This document shows, piece after piece, positions 1 through 12,288 of a stretch of DNA of 60,000 nt (positions are counted from its first letter, which is position 1; every line of letters begins with the position of its first letter). Position numbers and translations under genes: made by a program. The notes beneath the pieces were generated by a model, which had not been told where the DNA came from, searched no databases, and saw only the letters and a program-made list of their open reading frames with translations. The stretch is from Hydractinia symbiolongicarpus (lineage: Eukaryota; Cnidaria; Hydrozoa; Anthoathecata; Hydractiniidae): NCBI RefSeq assembly GCF_029227915.1, contig NC_079884.1, positions 498,001-558,000 of the forward strand, read 5' to 3'.

Positions 1-692
1 TGGAAATACGATTTTCCCATGATTACTTTGCATCCAATTATCAAAGTTCCGCACGTAAAAGAAAACTTGCAGATCAAAGCTTGTCCATGTCTAAAAAACG
101 GCCTAACTTGCGTTTTGGCACGTCGTGATTTAAGATGTATCGGTTGTGAAAATAGAATAACAGAAGCTAACGATTTTTTTGTCACATGATTGTTCTTACT
201 CTAGAGACTCAAAAGTCCAAAATTTAGCTTACGTTACCTGAAAATCCGCCATTTCTATTTTGTCAGCAACATTTATTTGTTTTGGGATTATGCAGCATTT
301 TCTTGCGTTCTCTAAAAATCACGTATACTTCTTTAATGGAACAGATTTGTTTTTCGAGTAATTTTTGGGTAGGGTGTACTTTAGCAACTCTTGTACTGAA
401 TTGAAAAGTCAAGTTGCTTATCAAATAATTTTATCCAAAGACGACCCTAGTCATTTCTATGTAAAGTTGTGTAAAATAAAAAAAAACAAAGATAAAATAA
501 AACTACATACTTTGCATACCTTTGCGGTCTAAAAATACCATAAAATCCTTCGACGATTTCTGCTTTTCACGCAAGTCCCATTGTTTCAATATTTTATGAA
601 GAGAAGCTGTATATCGTGAGCGGTAATTTGGATAATCTGCTTAAGTGGAAGAGGGTCATTTTACCATTCAATGTAGGTAACTTTATTTTTAG
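1..692. other. non-coding sequence upstream of the zinc-finger gene
   Basis: I see no convincing coding exon here. The last bases form a T-rich splice acceptor (AG at 691-692) abutting the ATG of the zinc-finger gene, so at least the 3' part is probably an intron or a trans-splice outron of that gene. Confidence 0.5.
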
Positions 693-1859
693 ATGAAACC
701 TTCACTTGACCACAATGATACATTATCCACTGTTACATCAATGGAGGAAAGTAAAACAGAAGCAATGCATGATTCGTCTGAAGTATCTCCTTCTGAAATA
801 CTAACCACCAAGGTATCAACTGAGGTGTCGTCTCCCGAAGTATCGCCTCCCGAGATGTCGACTCTCGAAGGATCGCCCTCTGCGATTTCCGAAGTGTCGC
901 CTTCTGAAGAATCGACTTCTCAAATACCATTTCCCGACATATCGCCTCCTAATGTGGCGCCTGTAGCTTGCTCTGCAAATTCGTCACAAACCAGCAATGC
1001 GATAGAGGCTGAGCGAGCGAAAGACTTCTTAAAGGATATCCCTGAGCAGTATAGGAATGTTGGGTTTGCAAAATCTATTCGTGAACAATTTTTAGCAGAG
1101 GTTCCAATAGAAAACAAGTTTGACTTCATCGAAGATTTCATCGCCAAGCGAAACGAACCGAAGAAACGCAACACCATAGAGAAGAGACCTCGCGAGGACA
1201 TTATAAGAGAATATATATCTTATCGAAACGGAACGCGAGTTGCATGTGAAGTGTGTGGAGAATCTTTTGCAGATAAGAAGAGTTTGCTACGCCATAAAAT
1301 TTGTCGACACGCGAAGTACTCACCGCACCAATGCGGCATCTGTCGTAAAATGTTTGTAAAACCAGGTGACGTTCGTCGACACATGGCAACCCATTCTGAC
1401 ATCAGAGCGTATTATTGTTGTTATTGTTCAAAAGCATACAAAACAAAAAATCATTTACAAAGACATATAAAAGCGAAACATAAGGAGGATTCAGCTCTTG
1501 TAAGTGCTAGCGATGGAATGGAAGAAATCATCCCGATGACAAACGACAGTAGCGACAGCTTGTCGGACAATATAATAAATATGACGTCCGGCGAGACAAG
1601 TGCGGAGGTACTTAACATTGTCCAACAGCAAAACGGAAACAATCTTCTTTCTCCTCTACATGACGAAATGAGCAATCCACATGATACAGTATTGCATCCA
1701 GTTGCTATCAATGCGAATACTATTTTGCTGCATGATACTAGCACAGTTCTGCAAAATGCAAATGTTATTTTGCATAACCATCCTGCGCTTTCTGAAAATT
1801 TCATGACTACACGCGCAGACGGAGTACAAATGTGTTTAATTGACAGGCCCTTTTTTTAA
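693..1859 (+). CDS. C2H2 zinc-finger protein, three fingers (388 aa)
   Basis: A predicted nuclear DNA-binding protein. Residues 1-100 are rich in Ser, Pro and Glu, with a loose repeat of the type EVSPxE between about 30 and 90. A charged helical stretch at 105-180 (containing DFLKDIPEQY and FDFIEDFIAKR) matches no domain I can name. Three C2H2 fingers follow at about 185-206, 214-234 and 242-263, with Cys-x2-Cys, x12 spacing and His-x3/4-His. The C-terminal tail of about 125 residues is Asn/Ser-rich and may be a regulatory region. The ATG directly abuts a splice acceptor (AG at 691-692), so this may be the only coding exon. Orthology cannot be assigned from three generic fingers. The open frame and intact fingers make the gene itself fairly certain. 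Confidence 0.82.
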   Translation: MKPSLDHNDTLSTVTSMEESKTEAMHDSSEVSPSEILTTKVSTEVSSPEVSPPEMSTLEGSPSAISEVSPSEESTSQIPFPDISPPNVAPVACSANSSQTSNAIEAERAKDFLKDIPEQYRNVGFAKSIREQFLAEVPIENKFDFIEDFIAKRNEPKKRNTIEKRPREDIIREYISYRNGTRVACEVCGESFADKKSLLRHKICRHAKYSPHQCGICRKMFVKPGDVRRHMATHSDIRAYYCCYCSKAYKTKNHLQRHIKAKHKEDSALVSASDGMEEIIPMTNDSSDSLSDNIINMTSGETSAEVLNIVQQQNGNNLLSPLHDEMSNPHDTVLHPVAINANTILLHDTSTVLQNANVILHNHPALSENFMTTRADGVQMCLIDRPFF

Positions 1860-1888
1860 TTTGTACCGTACTATTGTTGTATTTAGTC

Positions 1889-1946
1889 AACCTCATCCCC
1901 AGGGCTTGTCCGAGATTGTCAGAAAGAGAGCTCTGGGGACAAGGTT
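1889..1946. repeat. 58-bp foldback element in the zinc-finger 3' UTR
   Basis: The ends AACCTCATCCCCAGGGC and GCTCTGGGGACAAGGTT are imperfect inverted complements of about 17 bp around a short spacer, as in a very short MITE. It lies 30 bases past the stop codon, so it would be transcribed as a hairpin in the 3' UTR. Confidence 0.55.
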
Positions 1947-2466
1947 GGTATTTAGCTTGTACATACCTCCGGGAAATTCTAATAAGAGGAAGAAACGGCT
2001 TTCCTTACTTTTTAATTTTGCATTAAGAGCAGAGGATAAGCGCATTATTTCGGTAGTAAAAAAATATAAACAACAGACCACAGTTATCAAAGAAGTTCAT
2101 TCTTTTAGTTTTTGTTTCTAAAAAGTCTACGAATTATATTAATAGCAATTTTACCCTATATAGACCTGCTTTTTTTACCTACAGAATATGCGCGCATGTA
2201 AAAAAAGTCGCAAAATTTTGTAAATATTGTCAAGTCAAGCATAGGTAAGAGTGTTTTTATATGAAAAAAATATGATCGATTTTGTGAATGAAGACTAAGT
2301 AGAAACGACATTTATTTTACGAAGACAAGTTTTTAATTCGGGATTGAATCTGAATGTAAAAATGGCTTAATGGATTTAAACATGGGACTTTTGTATATTA
2401 TTGTATGCATTATATGCTGACCAGTCAGCATGATTTGAAGATGTGAAGAAAAGTCTTGTTTGTTCA

Positions 2467-2472
2467 AATAAA
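2467..2472 (+). promoter_or_regulatory. poly(A) signal of the zinc-finger gene
   Basis: AATAAA about 610 bases after the stop codon, the first good signal downstream. It implies a 3' UTR of roughly 0.6 kb. Confidence 0.5.
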
Positions 2473-2767
2473 TATTAAATATGTATTCTCAACTGTTCGT
2501 CGCACGTCACTGGTAAAGCTTTATTTTTATTTTAACATCGCCTTACTTCATCTTTGTTGGTATTGAGCACTTTCTCAATAAAAATAACTTTTGAAAACTA
2601 ATTTTTACTATACATTATTTTTCAAGACCCACAAAAAAATCATGCTTTTTTGTTGGAGACTCCTGATTCATAGCTAGGAGATCTAGCATAATTTTTCTTA
2701 CCAGGAAATTAGAATAAGGTGGGAAAAATTACGCTGCGTCTCAAACGTTTTTTTTTGCGGTCATTAT

Positions 2768-2917
2768 CGTGGTTAATATCGGAAAATCGACTATGCCGAA
2801 CTGTGCTTATTGGTTGATTGTAATTCAGAGTATGCTACGAGGTGGATTTGCTCTGACATTTGTTTGCGTCTAAGCTTTCGTTCGTGGTTAATATCGGAAA
2901 ATCGACTATGCCGAACT
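2768..2917. repeat. 35-bp direct repeat, two copies
   Basis: The stretch beginning CGTGGTTAATATCGG at 2768-2802 recurs exactly at 2883-2917, 115 bases on. No coding sense is visible; it is probably the remnant of a dispersed element. Confidence 0.6.
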
Positions 2918-3145
2918 ATGTTAAGGGTTAAGGGTTAATTGTCATTGTGACGACCCACATGTTGTTTTGCTGTTTCCTTAGCACCTACTGATACAGTACT
3001 ATCATCGTATTTTGGATCATGTCTGTCGTAAGTAATGAACTCATCACACACCTAAAAAATCCTTAAAACACAATATTGCTGTTCCGGAAATGACCTCTAG
3101 CACAATCTTACTAGAAAGGTAGCTAAAGGATAGGACACAGTAAGT

Positions 3146-3188
3146 CATTGTAAGTCTTCACAAAATAAATTTGTGAAGACTTACAATG
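3146..3188. repeat. 19-bp perfect hairpin
   Basis: CATTGTAAGTCTTCACAAA at 3146-3164 is exactly reverse-complemented at 3170-3188 around a 5-base loop. It lies in the non-coding stretch between the zinc-finger gene and the DNase II cluster (2473-3904), where I see no gene. Confidence 0.65.
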
Positions 3189-3904
3189 AACCACATGTCC
3201 ACTAATCCAAATTGAAGATTTGTCATCAGCGCATGCGCAACAAGGTGAAACAATATCTTAATGTCGATGTTATAAAAAATTTGAGAAAAAAATTATTTAC
3301 AAATTCATGCAACAAATACTGTAAATATTTGGTTCGCCGAAATGAGAAACAGTTTCTAATTTATATCAGCGAAGCATTTCGCTGTAAACTTTTAAGCACA
3401 CAAAATGCAACATTCAGTGTTTATTCTTACAGAAAGTCATTATTGGGAAGAATTTAAAATAACTGTTCGTAGCTAATTCGCCGTTCGCCGTTCACAATTC
3501 GCTTTGTGAAAATCCGCTATTAAAAAAAAATAGTGCTAAATAATGCGATACAAAAATATTTATACAAAATTGCAGTTATAAATATATAAATAAAAATAGG
3601 TAAATAATGAATAATACTAAATTATACAAGTACACAGTTTTTTTTATAAGAATCGTACCTTTTAGTTTAAGTATTGAGTAAAAATTGACTAATATTTTAA
3701 TTTTAAACGTTCGAAATGCTATGACACGTGAAATATAGTTGAAGAAATGAGGAAAAGGTTATTTTGTGTCAAATAAAAAATAAATCATGTACAACACAAC
3801 GAGAAAGTCAAATATTTGGATTATTTAAATTTCTCGAAAAAAATGTTTTTCGGAAACGGAGTTTCGATGATTCTCATAAAAATAATTTTTATACAAAAAG
3901 TACT

Positions 3905-6900
3905 TTAAAGTTCGTCCAATCTAGCATTCAAATGAGTGACTCCATCATCACATGACGTCATATTAGCAACCAAATCATTATAAACATTCCACAGGTCAAT
4001 ATCTTTGGTGCACAGCGTACCACCACCGCGTTCGAACTGAGTTGTCTAATAAGAAAGTTGATAAAAACAAAATCATGTAAACAGAAAAAATATCTAAACA
4101 AAAAGATTTAGTCTTCCGTGACTAATTTTTAAATTCTATTGTGCGGAGTTTGCTGTGTAAGTCTTACCCACTCTGCACCATCCCATTAGCAGGGAATCTA
4201 ACTGCGATGGGAATAGTAACCTGATAATACGTTCAGCGAGTGTAAAATAAAATGGAATTCACAAAACGGAATCTACTTTATTCCAAGCTATGCTTTGTTC
4301 CGAAAACCACTTTTTGAAGTTGTTGTGATACTCACGCCGGCGTAAGTTTCACGCTATACAGGGTAGAATATTTTGCAGAAATTATTTTTACGATTTTGGC
4401 TCATATTCGCAAAATTACAGTTTTAGGTCAAATCGCTCAAATAAATTCCGCAAAAGTAATAAATTACAAAACTTAGTTTTTCTTTTTTTTTTTTTAATAA
4501 AAAAATATAAATAATGTATTTTACTTAGAGAGATAAGAAGAGATTTCGCAGCAAGTAAACGTACCTGACGATTGATATCACCCACACACACAAAAGGTTT
4601 GCTTGATGATTTCGCTACAACAAACTTAGAATGATCGTTGTTGTTCCAGAATGAGAAGTGTTGATCGGGCACATCAATACTGATATCAGATACATCTTCC
4701 ACTGTGAAATCTCCATTACAAGAAGGTCCAATGTTATGTTCTGCACCATGTTGCCATGTCTCAGTGAGAATGTCTGTCTGCAAACCAGGTGCAACAAACT
4801 CATGGTAAAGATCTTTACCAAAGTGTTTCGACTTGGCGAAATGCTGGTAATCAACACCGGCTAACGATCGAAGCAGGGCGCGATGTGCAGGTGGTGCGTG
4901 AATGACGTCACCTAGAGATAAGAAAGTATTAAAAATGAATTCATACGAGAACATTGTTTAAACAAATATCTACAATTAATTGATGAAATTGTGGAAGATG
5001 ATATTCCTCTACTTGAATTTGCAAGTATTTAATTTTTTTGATTCATTAAATTTTCGCGTGTAAATCGAAAATAGTTAAAATATCAGAAAATTGCGGATAT
5101 TGGAGATTCATAAACGATTTCTTCGAACTTTTTTATGCAGTAATACGCTCTTGAAATTTCTTCTTGCCAAAGTAAACACAATTTCCCTTCATTTTTGTCT
5201 TTAATGAGCTGCAAATTCTTTTCAAATTTTACATTAAATGCAACCTCAGCGGATCCTGCATCATTGCTCACCGTGGGACGGCAATACGCGCATGTTTGTA
5301 TCGCCTTCCGATGTCAAAAAGATTCCCTGGGAATGAAAATGATCTCTCTAATATAACCGAACACATTCAAAATCATACTGCAAATAAATTTAATATAACG
5401 ACTTATTTCGCAATGTCGTATTTCACCGAGGCGTGATAGGAAAAGTTGCAAAACATATGTCTTTGATTACGATAATGCCACAAACAATATTTTGATCGAA
5501 TTTAGGTTGAATGAAAGTTGATTAATTCCACTTTTCTTATTTGCAAGGACACCCATACCTACGTTACCTACCTTGAAGCAACTTATCCATGTTAGGAAAC
5601 TGGTCAACCCAACCTTTCGGCAAATTAGCATCATGTACATGAGGATGATTATAACGAAGTTGCAATCCAATGTCATTAAATGCAGATGAATTGAATGTGA
5701 CACACATAAACATCTGTCCATACATACAACCACTATGAGGATAATCATAACCTTCTGAAGCAGCAGGTGGATATTTTGGTACACTGTTAATCAACCAAAA
5801 ACCAGATTCTTCGTTAAATGCTAGCGCTCCTTTGCTGTGAGCAAAACTGAAGTGCTCAGTTCCTATAGAAACGAAACACAATGTTACCTTCATAGGATTA
5901 TCCATTCGCGAATTTTCTCCAAATACTGCAAGAAGTTCTATTCGTTTAAATAAATTTGTAATAACTTACAAAAATTTCACAATTCGATAAACAACAACAG
6001 GATTCTACCAATATTTTTAAAAGAATTTCAAGGTTTTTAAAAATTTCGGCATGATTTTCATAACTTCGGCAAAATATTTTGATAAAAAAATGGATTTTTT
6101 TTCCTAAATAGTGTCAACCAAAGAAGCCTGCAAAATTTAAAAACAACAAGATGTAGTCATGGTTACTTGAATGTCTTTCGGTTGATGGCAAGAAAGTATT
6201 AACCTTGCATTCAGCTAAAAAGTTTTACCTTTTAAGGATTAAATTTGGCAAGCACAAAGTTTTAAGGCAAACTTGATCACTAACCTTGAGGATCTGCGTC
6301 ATTATAAAACACATGTGCTTGATCAGTTGGACCGTCGACGTACACACTATCTTTTAATTGGTACTTCTTTTCGTTTGTGTATTTTTGATACACTTGATTC
6401 AATGTTCTTCCGGCTGCACTCTTTGGACTTGCGATGGAATTGTCAGACAGCCTGAATTTCTTGTTGTTTGAATCAAGGTAAGTGTAACCATAGCCTTCTT
6501 TTACTAAAGATGGAACTTCTTGCCAGTGAATCTCAGGGAGTTTATACAGGATAAACCTAAATTATGTTGGAGTTTATTTAATGCACGAAAATAAATAAAA
6601 TTTTTAACTATTTTTTGGCGGCAACTCTAAATGAGCAGTATCTGCATTATTTTGATGGCTTTGAAAGTTGAACAAGTGAACTTTCACAGTATTATGTAGC
6701 GACATCATTTTCCTAGCCAATAAAAATACCGAAAACGCTGTCATTTTATTAGTATCATGGAGGTTGAACATATCGAGTGCATACATCCAAACTTTCAGAG
6801 CTGAACATATCGAGTGCATACATCCAAACTTTCGGAGCTGGGGCAAAGAATAATTTAATGGAAATCGTTTTCGTTTATTGATTACAACTTCTGATACTGT

Positions 6901-7079
6901 GATGTCCATTATTCTGTCAAACTCTTGGGTATTTCTTTCTTCCACTACTAAATACTGAGTAATACTTACATGTCAACGGGCTTTCCATAATCACTTAAGC
7001 ATGTTAATTTACACTCAACGATGGTGAGTGTTAAACAGAGAAGGAGAGTGAATATTATGGTTGGCGAGTTGTAATGCAT
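3905..7079 (-). CDS. DNASE2: deoxyribonuclease II-like protein, copy A (five exons, 386 aa)
   Basis: Exons on the minus strand: 6970-7079, 6285-6556, 5572-5862, 4565-4911, 3905-4045. All joins have GT/AG sites and keep phase, giving 386 residues (vertebrate DNase II is about 360). An N-terminal signal peptide (about residues 1-22, core FTLLLCLTLTI) is followed by LTCLSDYGKPVD, the family start. DNase II is a metal-independent acid endonuclease of lysosomes that digests engulfed DNA. Its two HxK elements are present: His136-Ser-Lys138 in FAHSKG and His318-Ser-Lys320 in NDHSKF. The HSVP-like block reads INSVPKYPP, and the GGGTLC and CVGDINR motifs near the C terminus are intact. It is the first of three tandem paralogues and carries a two-residue insertion (QHGAEHN) not found in the other two. 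A T-rich acceptor sits 7 bases before the ATG. Confidence 0.9.
6765..6838. repeat. 37-bp tandem duplication in DNase II copy A intron 1
   Basis: Two copies of a 37-base unit starting TGAACATATCGAGTGC (6765-6801 and 6802-6838) differ at one base. They lie within intron 1 (6557-6969) and do not reach the splice sites. Confidence 0.7.
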
Positions 7080-7136
7080 TTTGAGACTAAAAGGTGAGAA
7101 AAGATAATGACGTAATAAATGCGGTAAGTGAATTTA

Positions 7137-7287
7137 CTCATTCGTATTAATTTTCGCGCGCACTAATTTTGCGCATCGTAGCAGAAAGGTTTAGTAGTAC
7201 AAATTAAATACACGCGAAAGATATTTTTCTCGCTGTGAAAAATTAATACGCGCGAAATTAATACGATCGCGAGAATTAATATGAATA
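7137..7287. repeat. MITE-like imperfect inverted repeat
   Basis: The segment begins CATTCGTATTAATTTTCGCG and ends with the near-complement CGCGAGAATTAATATGAAT. The interior repeats CGCG and TTAAT motifs in both orientations. It lies immediately upstream of DNase II copy A and resembles a small non-autonomous DNA element. I saw no clear target duplication. Confidence 0.45.
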
Positions 7288-8220
7288 AGGTTTTTGACAG
7301 AGATTAAAAGACAAACATAAAAATCCCCCAAAATTTCCATTTGGTTGTTACAAGAACAACATAAATGCAAATAACACGATGTTTGCAGTGAACATGGAAG
7401 AAAATGTCATATATAAACAATTATATACAAAAATATAATACATAAAATTTATGCCTTAAACTTCACAATCTTATAATCATCTCAATATTTTTTAATATAA
7501 AAATACCCTATAAAAGCATACCAAGGCCTAAAAAATCAAGCATGATTGAAACATAATCTCAGTCTGAACATTAAGAGACCAAACTTGTTGACAGGTTGGC
7601 TAACATTCTTAAAGCTGAATTTACACTCAAAAACAGAAATGGTCGAAATGGAATAAAACAGAACAAGAATAATACTTAAACTTATATGACTAAAATAAGA
7701 GTTTTACCAAGGCTAAAAAATATATAAAAAGGGTGTAACTCTATAACGAGATTTAAATAACAAGTTAAAGCAATAAGTTAATTAAGGTTGTTTTACACTT
7801 AGAAAAGTTCAACAGATAAAAAATATTTAAAGTGGAATATGCACTTGCAGAAAGAGAGGATGTCAAGAGAAAAATAACTGACTCATTCAGAGAAAAATAA
7901 ACACAATTTCTAATTTGTAATAATATAAAATTAACCATTCAAAATTGGTCTTGCCATTAAGTAAAAAAAGAAAGAAAAAAGATCCATAAAGGAAAGTAAT
8001 AGAGGTAGAAAACATGAAAGACGAGAAGTTTGATCAAGAGGAATTGATTATCGGGCTAAAAAAATAAAAAAATGTTTATCCAGTTATGTAAAGTGGATAA
8101 ATGCAATCACTCACGAAATACATACTTGCAACGTACTAACATATTCACTATCACAACCATCGCTTCCTCCTTATAGTTGCAATAATAAATAGAAGTGGTA
8201 CAAATTCTCGTTGGTAAGAG

Positions 8221-8353
8221 TACGTGAAAGATTATGAATCAATACACTTTTTTCACGTGAAAGATTATGAATCAATACACTTTTTTTACGTGAAAGATTA
8301 TGAATCAATACACTTTTTTCACGTGAAAGATTATGAATCAATACACTTTTTTT
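8221..8353. repeat. 33-bp tandem repeat, four copies, between DNase II genes A and B
   Basis: The unit reads (C/T)ACGTGAAAGATTATGAAT followed by CAATACAC and a T-run, repeated four times almost without change. Two copies contain a palindromic CACGTG. It lies about 1.1 kb upstream of copy A and 0.6 kb downstream of copy B. The rest of 7288-8956 shows nothing I can identify. Confidence 0.8.
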
Positions 8354-8956
8354 TCAACAATGGTTATTATTTGAATTTAAGCATCAGATAATTTTAAGCG
8401 ACGACTTCCTTTCAATTAACTGTTCTTATAAGAGTTAGTAATTATATGTAGTTTTTAAGTAATTCCAATGTTATCTGATGTATACATATATATTTGTGTG
8501 ATAAAATACTGTTTTACCTTGTTCATTTTTTGCTTCTTTTTAAATTTTCAACATAAGAGATTTTTAAGCCTGAGAGATGCTTGCTGTTCGACCTGAGCCT
8601 CAAACGGCTTTTTTAAGATTTTTTGAAGATATATGCAGGAAATTTTTTTGAGAATTTTTCGTTCTTTGTAAGGAAGATTTGCATTAAGTTAATAATATCC
8701 TGAAATGAATCTCCCATATTATCTAGCGCGTTTATAAAAAAAATACGAAATAATAAAAAAATTTGCTACCCAAATTACGCTAAAAATTTAATAATGCTGA
8801 TAAAAAAAACAGTATAATGACGCCTGAACAAACAAAGTATTAAAATTTTTTTAAAAAAATTCGCCCAACCCAAATTAATTAACTGGAATCACAGTAAAAA
8901 TTTAAATTCATTTTACAAATTCTAAAAAACATCTACAAAAAAATCTGACGATACGA

Positions 8957-11900
8957 TCAGACATGGTTTGTACACTTCGTTGTGTTAGCAACTAAGTTGT
9001 GAAAAACACTCCATAATTTGAAATCTTTCGTGCAAAGCGTTCCTCCACCTCGTTTAAACTGTGACGGCTAAATAAAAACAATAGAAAAAGAAAACAACAT
9101 TGCAGACAAACGCTATGAAACAATATTTTTGATGTTTTCTTAGAAGACGAAACAATAATAAATGGATAGGGTAAATCCTTCTAATTTGACATTACATTGA
9201 TTAATGAAAAAAATCATACTGGCTATCCTAACCTATAGCAAAGTGGTTAAAGCAATCACCTGGCAAGCCAGGTTTCATGAGTTTGGGCGCCACCTGAACA
9301 GTTATAATTCTGCTGCAACCCTTATATACGTTCGTGTGACGATTACTTAACGTCAATCATTCACTGCTCATAGTTTCATTAGAAATCTATTTGGAAACAA
9401 AACCTGGAAAATGAATTTGTCCCTAACTTTTTAATCACCGATACATAAGTGTTAAATCTTTTCAGTCTAAACGGAAATTTTAGAAACACATTTGATGTTA
9501 ATTTTTTGACACAATACCCCGCCTACCTGTCTGTTAATATCGCCTACACACACATACGGTTGCGATAAGGATTTTGCGACAACAAACTTCGAATGATCGT
9601 GTGTGTTTAAAAAAGGAAATTTCTGGACAGGTAAGGTGACGTTGACATCAGAAATATCTTCTACTGTATAATCACCATCACAAGACGGTCCAATGTTATG
9701 ACCATGTTGCCATGTTTCTGTCAATATATTCGTCTGTAAACCAGGTGCAACCAGCTCATGGTAAAGATCTTTGTGAAAGTCATTTGTTTTCGCAAAATGT
9801 TGATAGTCAACTCCAGCGAGAGATTTTAAGAAAGCACGATGCGAATAAGGTGCTTCTCTGATCACATCATCTAAAGCAACATTATACATATTCTAAAAAC
9901 AATACCAACATTCTAACCAGGTTTGTCATTATCCTGATTTCTCTATCGCTGGGAACAATAGATCTGTTGTTTTTAGTGAAATACCAGCCTGATATTCTTC
10001 ATTAAGGAGTTCTTTTTAAGGCAATTCTTGCCTTTATCCAGGAGTGAAATAGTTCGAGAAAATCAAGAAATTAATTAAAGAAAAACCTGATGACTAAAAA
10101 CAACAACAAATCTAAACACATAAAGGTGGGTTTCCACTCAAAAAAATGTGATCGAATCGATCGACATCGATTGATTTGACCACATTCGTTTGAGTGGAAA
10201 CCCACCTTAACAGAAGCAAAACAAAAAATTTCTCAAGATTTATTTTTATTAGGAGTTTTTAAGCGTAGTGGTCATGCAGCGTTGTAATATGTATGAAACA
10301 GTAATTCAAAAAATAGCAACATTTACCTTAGTAAAGTACATGTTTTTTATAAGCAGTTATTATGGCCTAGACCTCCAATTGGGCCAAAAAATTAAGCAAC
10401 TTGTATAGGATTTCCCAGGGCAACATAACAGCTCCATAGCGTGGTAGCATGTCTTACATCGTGAGAGTCACAACATATCTTGCAAATCGTGGTCCCCGAT
10501 TATCATAAAAAATTTTCCATGCTGATACTTAACAACCAGCTAGTAACCTGAGGGACACAAAGGCCCTCTACATTTAGCAGACCAAAATGGGGTTGCTGAC
10601 AAAAACAAAACAAAAAAAGTGCAGACAGCATTAAAAAGTCAAATCCTTTCAAACAAAAAGTATTTTTTATCGAAACATCATTTCGCATTTGCTCGTTTCA
10701 TAAAGAAAGTGCATATAACTCACCATTTAACAACTTATCCATGTTAGGAAACTGGTCAACCCAACCTTTTGGTAAATTAGCATCATGAACATGAGGATGG
10801 TTATAACGAAGTTGCAATCCAATGTCATTAAATGCAGATGAATTGAATGTGACACACATAAACATCTGTCCATACATACAACCACTATGAGGATAATCAT
10901 AACCTTCAGAAGCAGCAGGTGGATATTTTGGTACACTGTTAATCAACCAAAAACCAGATTCTTCATTAAATGCTAGTGCTCCTTTGCTGTGAGCAAAACT
11001 GAAATGTTCTCTCCCTATAAAAATTAATTTTAATGTTGACAACGAACCGATAAATAAAGAATTAAAAGAAGAAATTAAAGGGGGTTTTGACACTGTTGCA
11101 GGTTCATTATCGTAAGTTGAACTTTGTACGAGGCCTAAACTGATCTTCAGTTAAGTGGCTGGTCAGAAAAATCATGTGGGATGTGAATTATTATTAGTGT
11201 TATTGGACACAGTTGTGTATTTTATTCTAGCTGCAGCATCACACGATCGAAAAGTATTCAAGATCGTTTGACTGAATAAGAGACAACACGTAGTCTGAAT
11301 TCTGAACTCTTAAACGGGACAGTAATTCTTTGTTTGCATCAATGCCCGAAGCATCATCGTTTGTGTGCCGGTAATAGTGTTAAAAGTTTTGCACTTTATC
11401 ATTAAAAAAAATTGGAGCTCAAGACACAATGTAAATATCTTCATGGAGACCTGTAAGCGTAGGATGACCTTATGTTCTTTCATTAAGGAAAACCTAACGA
11501 AAAACCACAGAAATGTTTTAGACAGAAATAAGGAACTGAAAGAACTAACCTTCAGGGTCTTCATCGTTATAAAAAACATGCGCTTGGTCTGTCGGTCCAT
11601 CAAGGTATTGGTTACCATCCTTACGATACTGTTTACCCACAGTGTACTTTCTATACACTTGATCCAACGTGTTTCCAGCAGCACTGTGATCACTTGCAAT
11701 AGAACTTTGAGATAGTTTAAACGTTTTGGTGTTTGAATCCAGATAAGCGTAGCCATGTCCATCATTTACTAAAGGTGGAACTGTATACCAATGTATACGT
11801 GGAAGCTTGTATAGTATGAACCTATGAAAGAAACAAGAGAAAATTACACATATAGCTAGAAGGGAACACATAAATCAACAACTTTAAAAACAAAAGAAAG

Positions 11901-12276
11901 AACTATCTGTCGCACACAACATTTAAACGCCACATATTAATTTAGTTTCCCATAATTTTTTTTGATTACATTTCATCCCAAATTATCTTGCCTATTGTTC
12001 ATTGATGCATTTTAATTAATTGGACCTTAAAAACAGGTGCTACGCCTGAACGCGTTTAATTCACTTTCTTGGACCCTTAGACTCGCACATGTTCCAATCG
12101 GTTTTTAGGCCTGCACTAATATCACTATGCAATTCATTAAAAAATCAACATTCATGATAATAAACATCTACTTACATATCAACAGGTTGTCCATTATCTC
12201 CTATACAAGTCAGTTTACACTCTACGATGGTGAGTAATAAACATAGGAGGAGAGATGCTGCTACACTGTGATGCAT
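8957..12276 (-). CDS. DNASE2: deoxyribonuclease II-like protein, copy B (five exons, 372 aa)
   Basis: Exons on the minus strand: 12176-12276, 11550-11821, 10724-11014, 9527-9870, 8957-9067. Phases match copy A exactly, and exons 2 and 3 have the same lengths (272 and 291). The signal peptide has the core SLLLCLLLTIVEC, followed by KLTCIGDNGQPVD. The two HxK elements are His133-Ser-Lys135 (FAHSKG) and His314-Ser-Lys316 (HDHSKF). The last exon holds the GGGTLC motif and ends soon after a final Cys. The protein is predicted to be an acid endonuclease of lysosomes or digestive vacuoles. Exon 3 is about 95% identical to that of copy A at DNA level by eye, while exon 2 is far more diverged. A possible acceptor lies 12 bases upstream of the ATG. 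Confidence 0.9.
9212..9330 (+). repeat. possible tRNA-derived SINE fragment
   Basis: Within intron 4 of DNase II copy B, the stretch around AAGTGGTTAAAGCAATCACC, a CCTGG/CCAGG stem and a degenerate B-box-like GAGTTTGGGCGCC resembles the tRNA-like head of a SINE. The cloverleaf does not fold properly, so it is not a functional tRNA. Confidence 0.3.
10124..10207. repeat. 84-bp foldback MITE with TAA target duplication
   Basis: Ends AGGTGGGTTTCCACTCAAA and its complement TTTGAGTGGAAACCCACCT are flanked on both sides by TAA (10121-10123 and 10208-10210). A 3-bp TWA-type duplication fits the PIF/Harbinger superfamily, but the assignment is an inference. It lies in intron 3 of DNase II copy B. Confidence 0.65.
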
Positions 12277-12288
12277 TTTATATATTTT

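Noticed and set aside
3212-3457. 81-codon frame
   Set aside because: Lys/Asn/Leu-rich random frame in AT-rich DNA next to a hairpin repeat; no supporting signals.
6604-6945. 113-codon minus-strand frame upstream of DNase II exon 2
   Set aside because: It lies within intron 1 of copy A and crosses a 37-bp tandem duplication; no family features.
9240-9310. Functional tRNA gene
   Set aside because: The A-box-like part and anticodon-like stem are present, but the B box is degenerate and the acceptor stem does not pair; a SINE remnant is more likely.
11310-11765. 151-codon minus-strand frame
   Set aside because: A shadow of DNase II copy B exon 2 in another frame, followed by intron.
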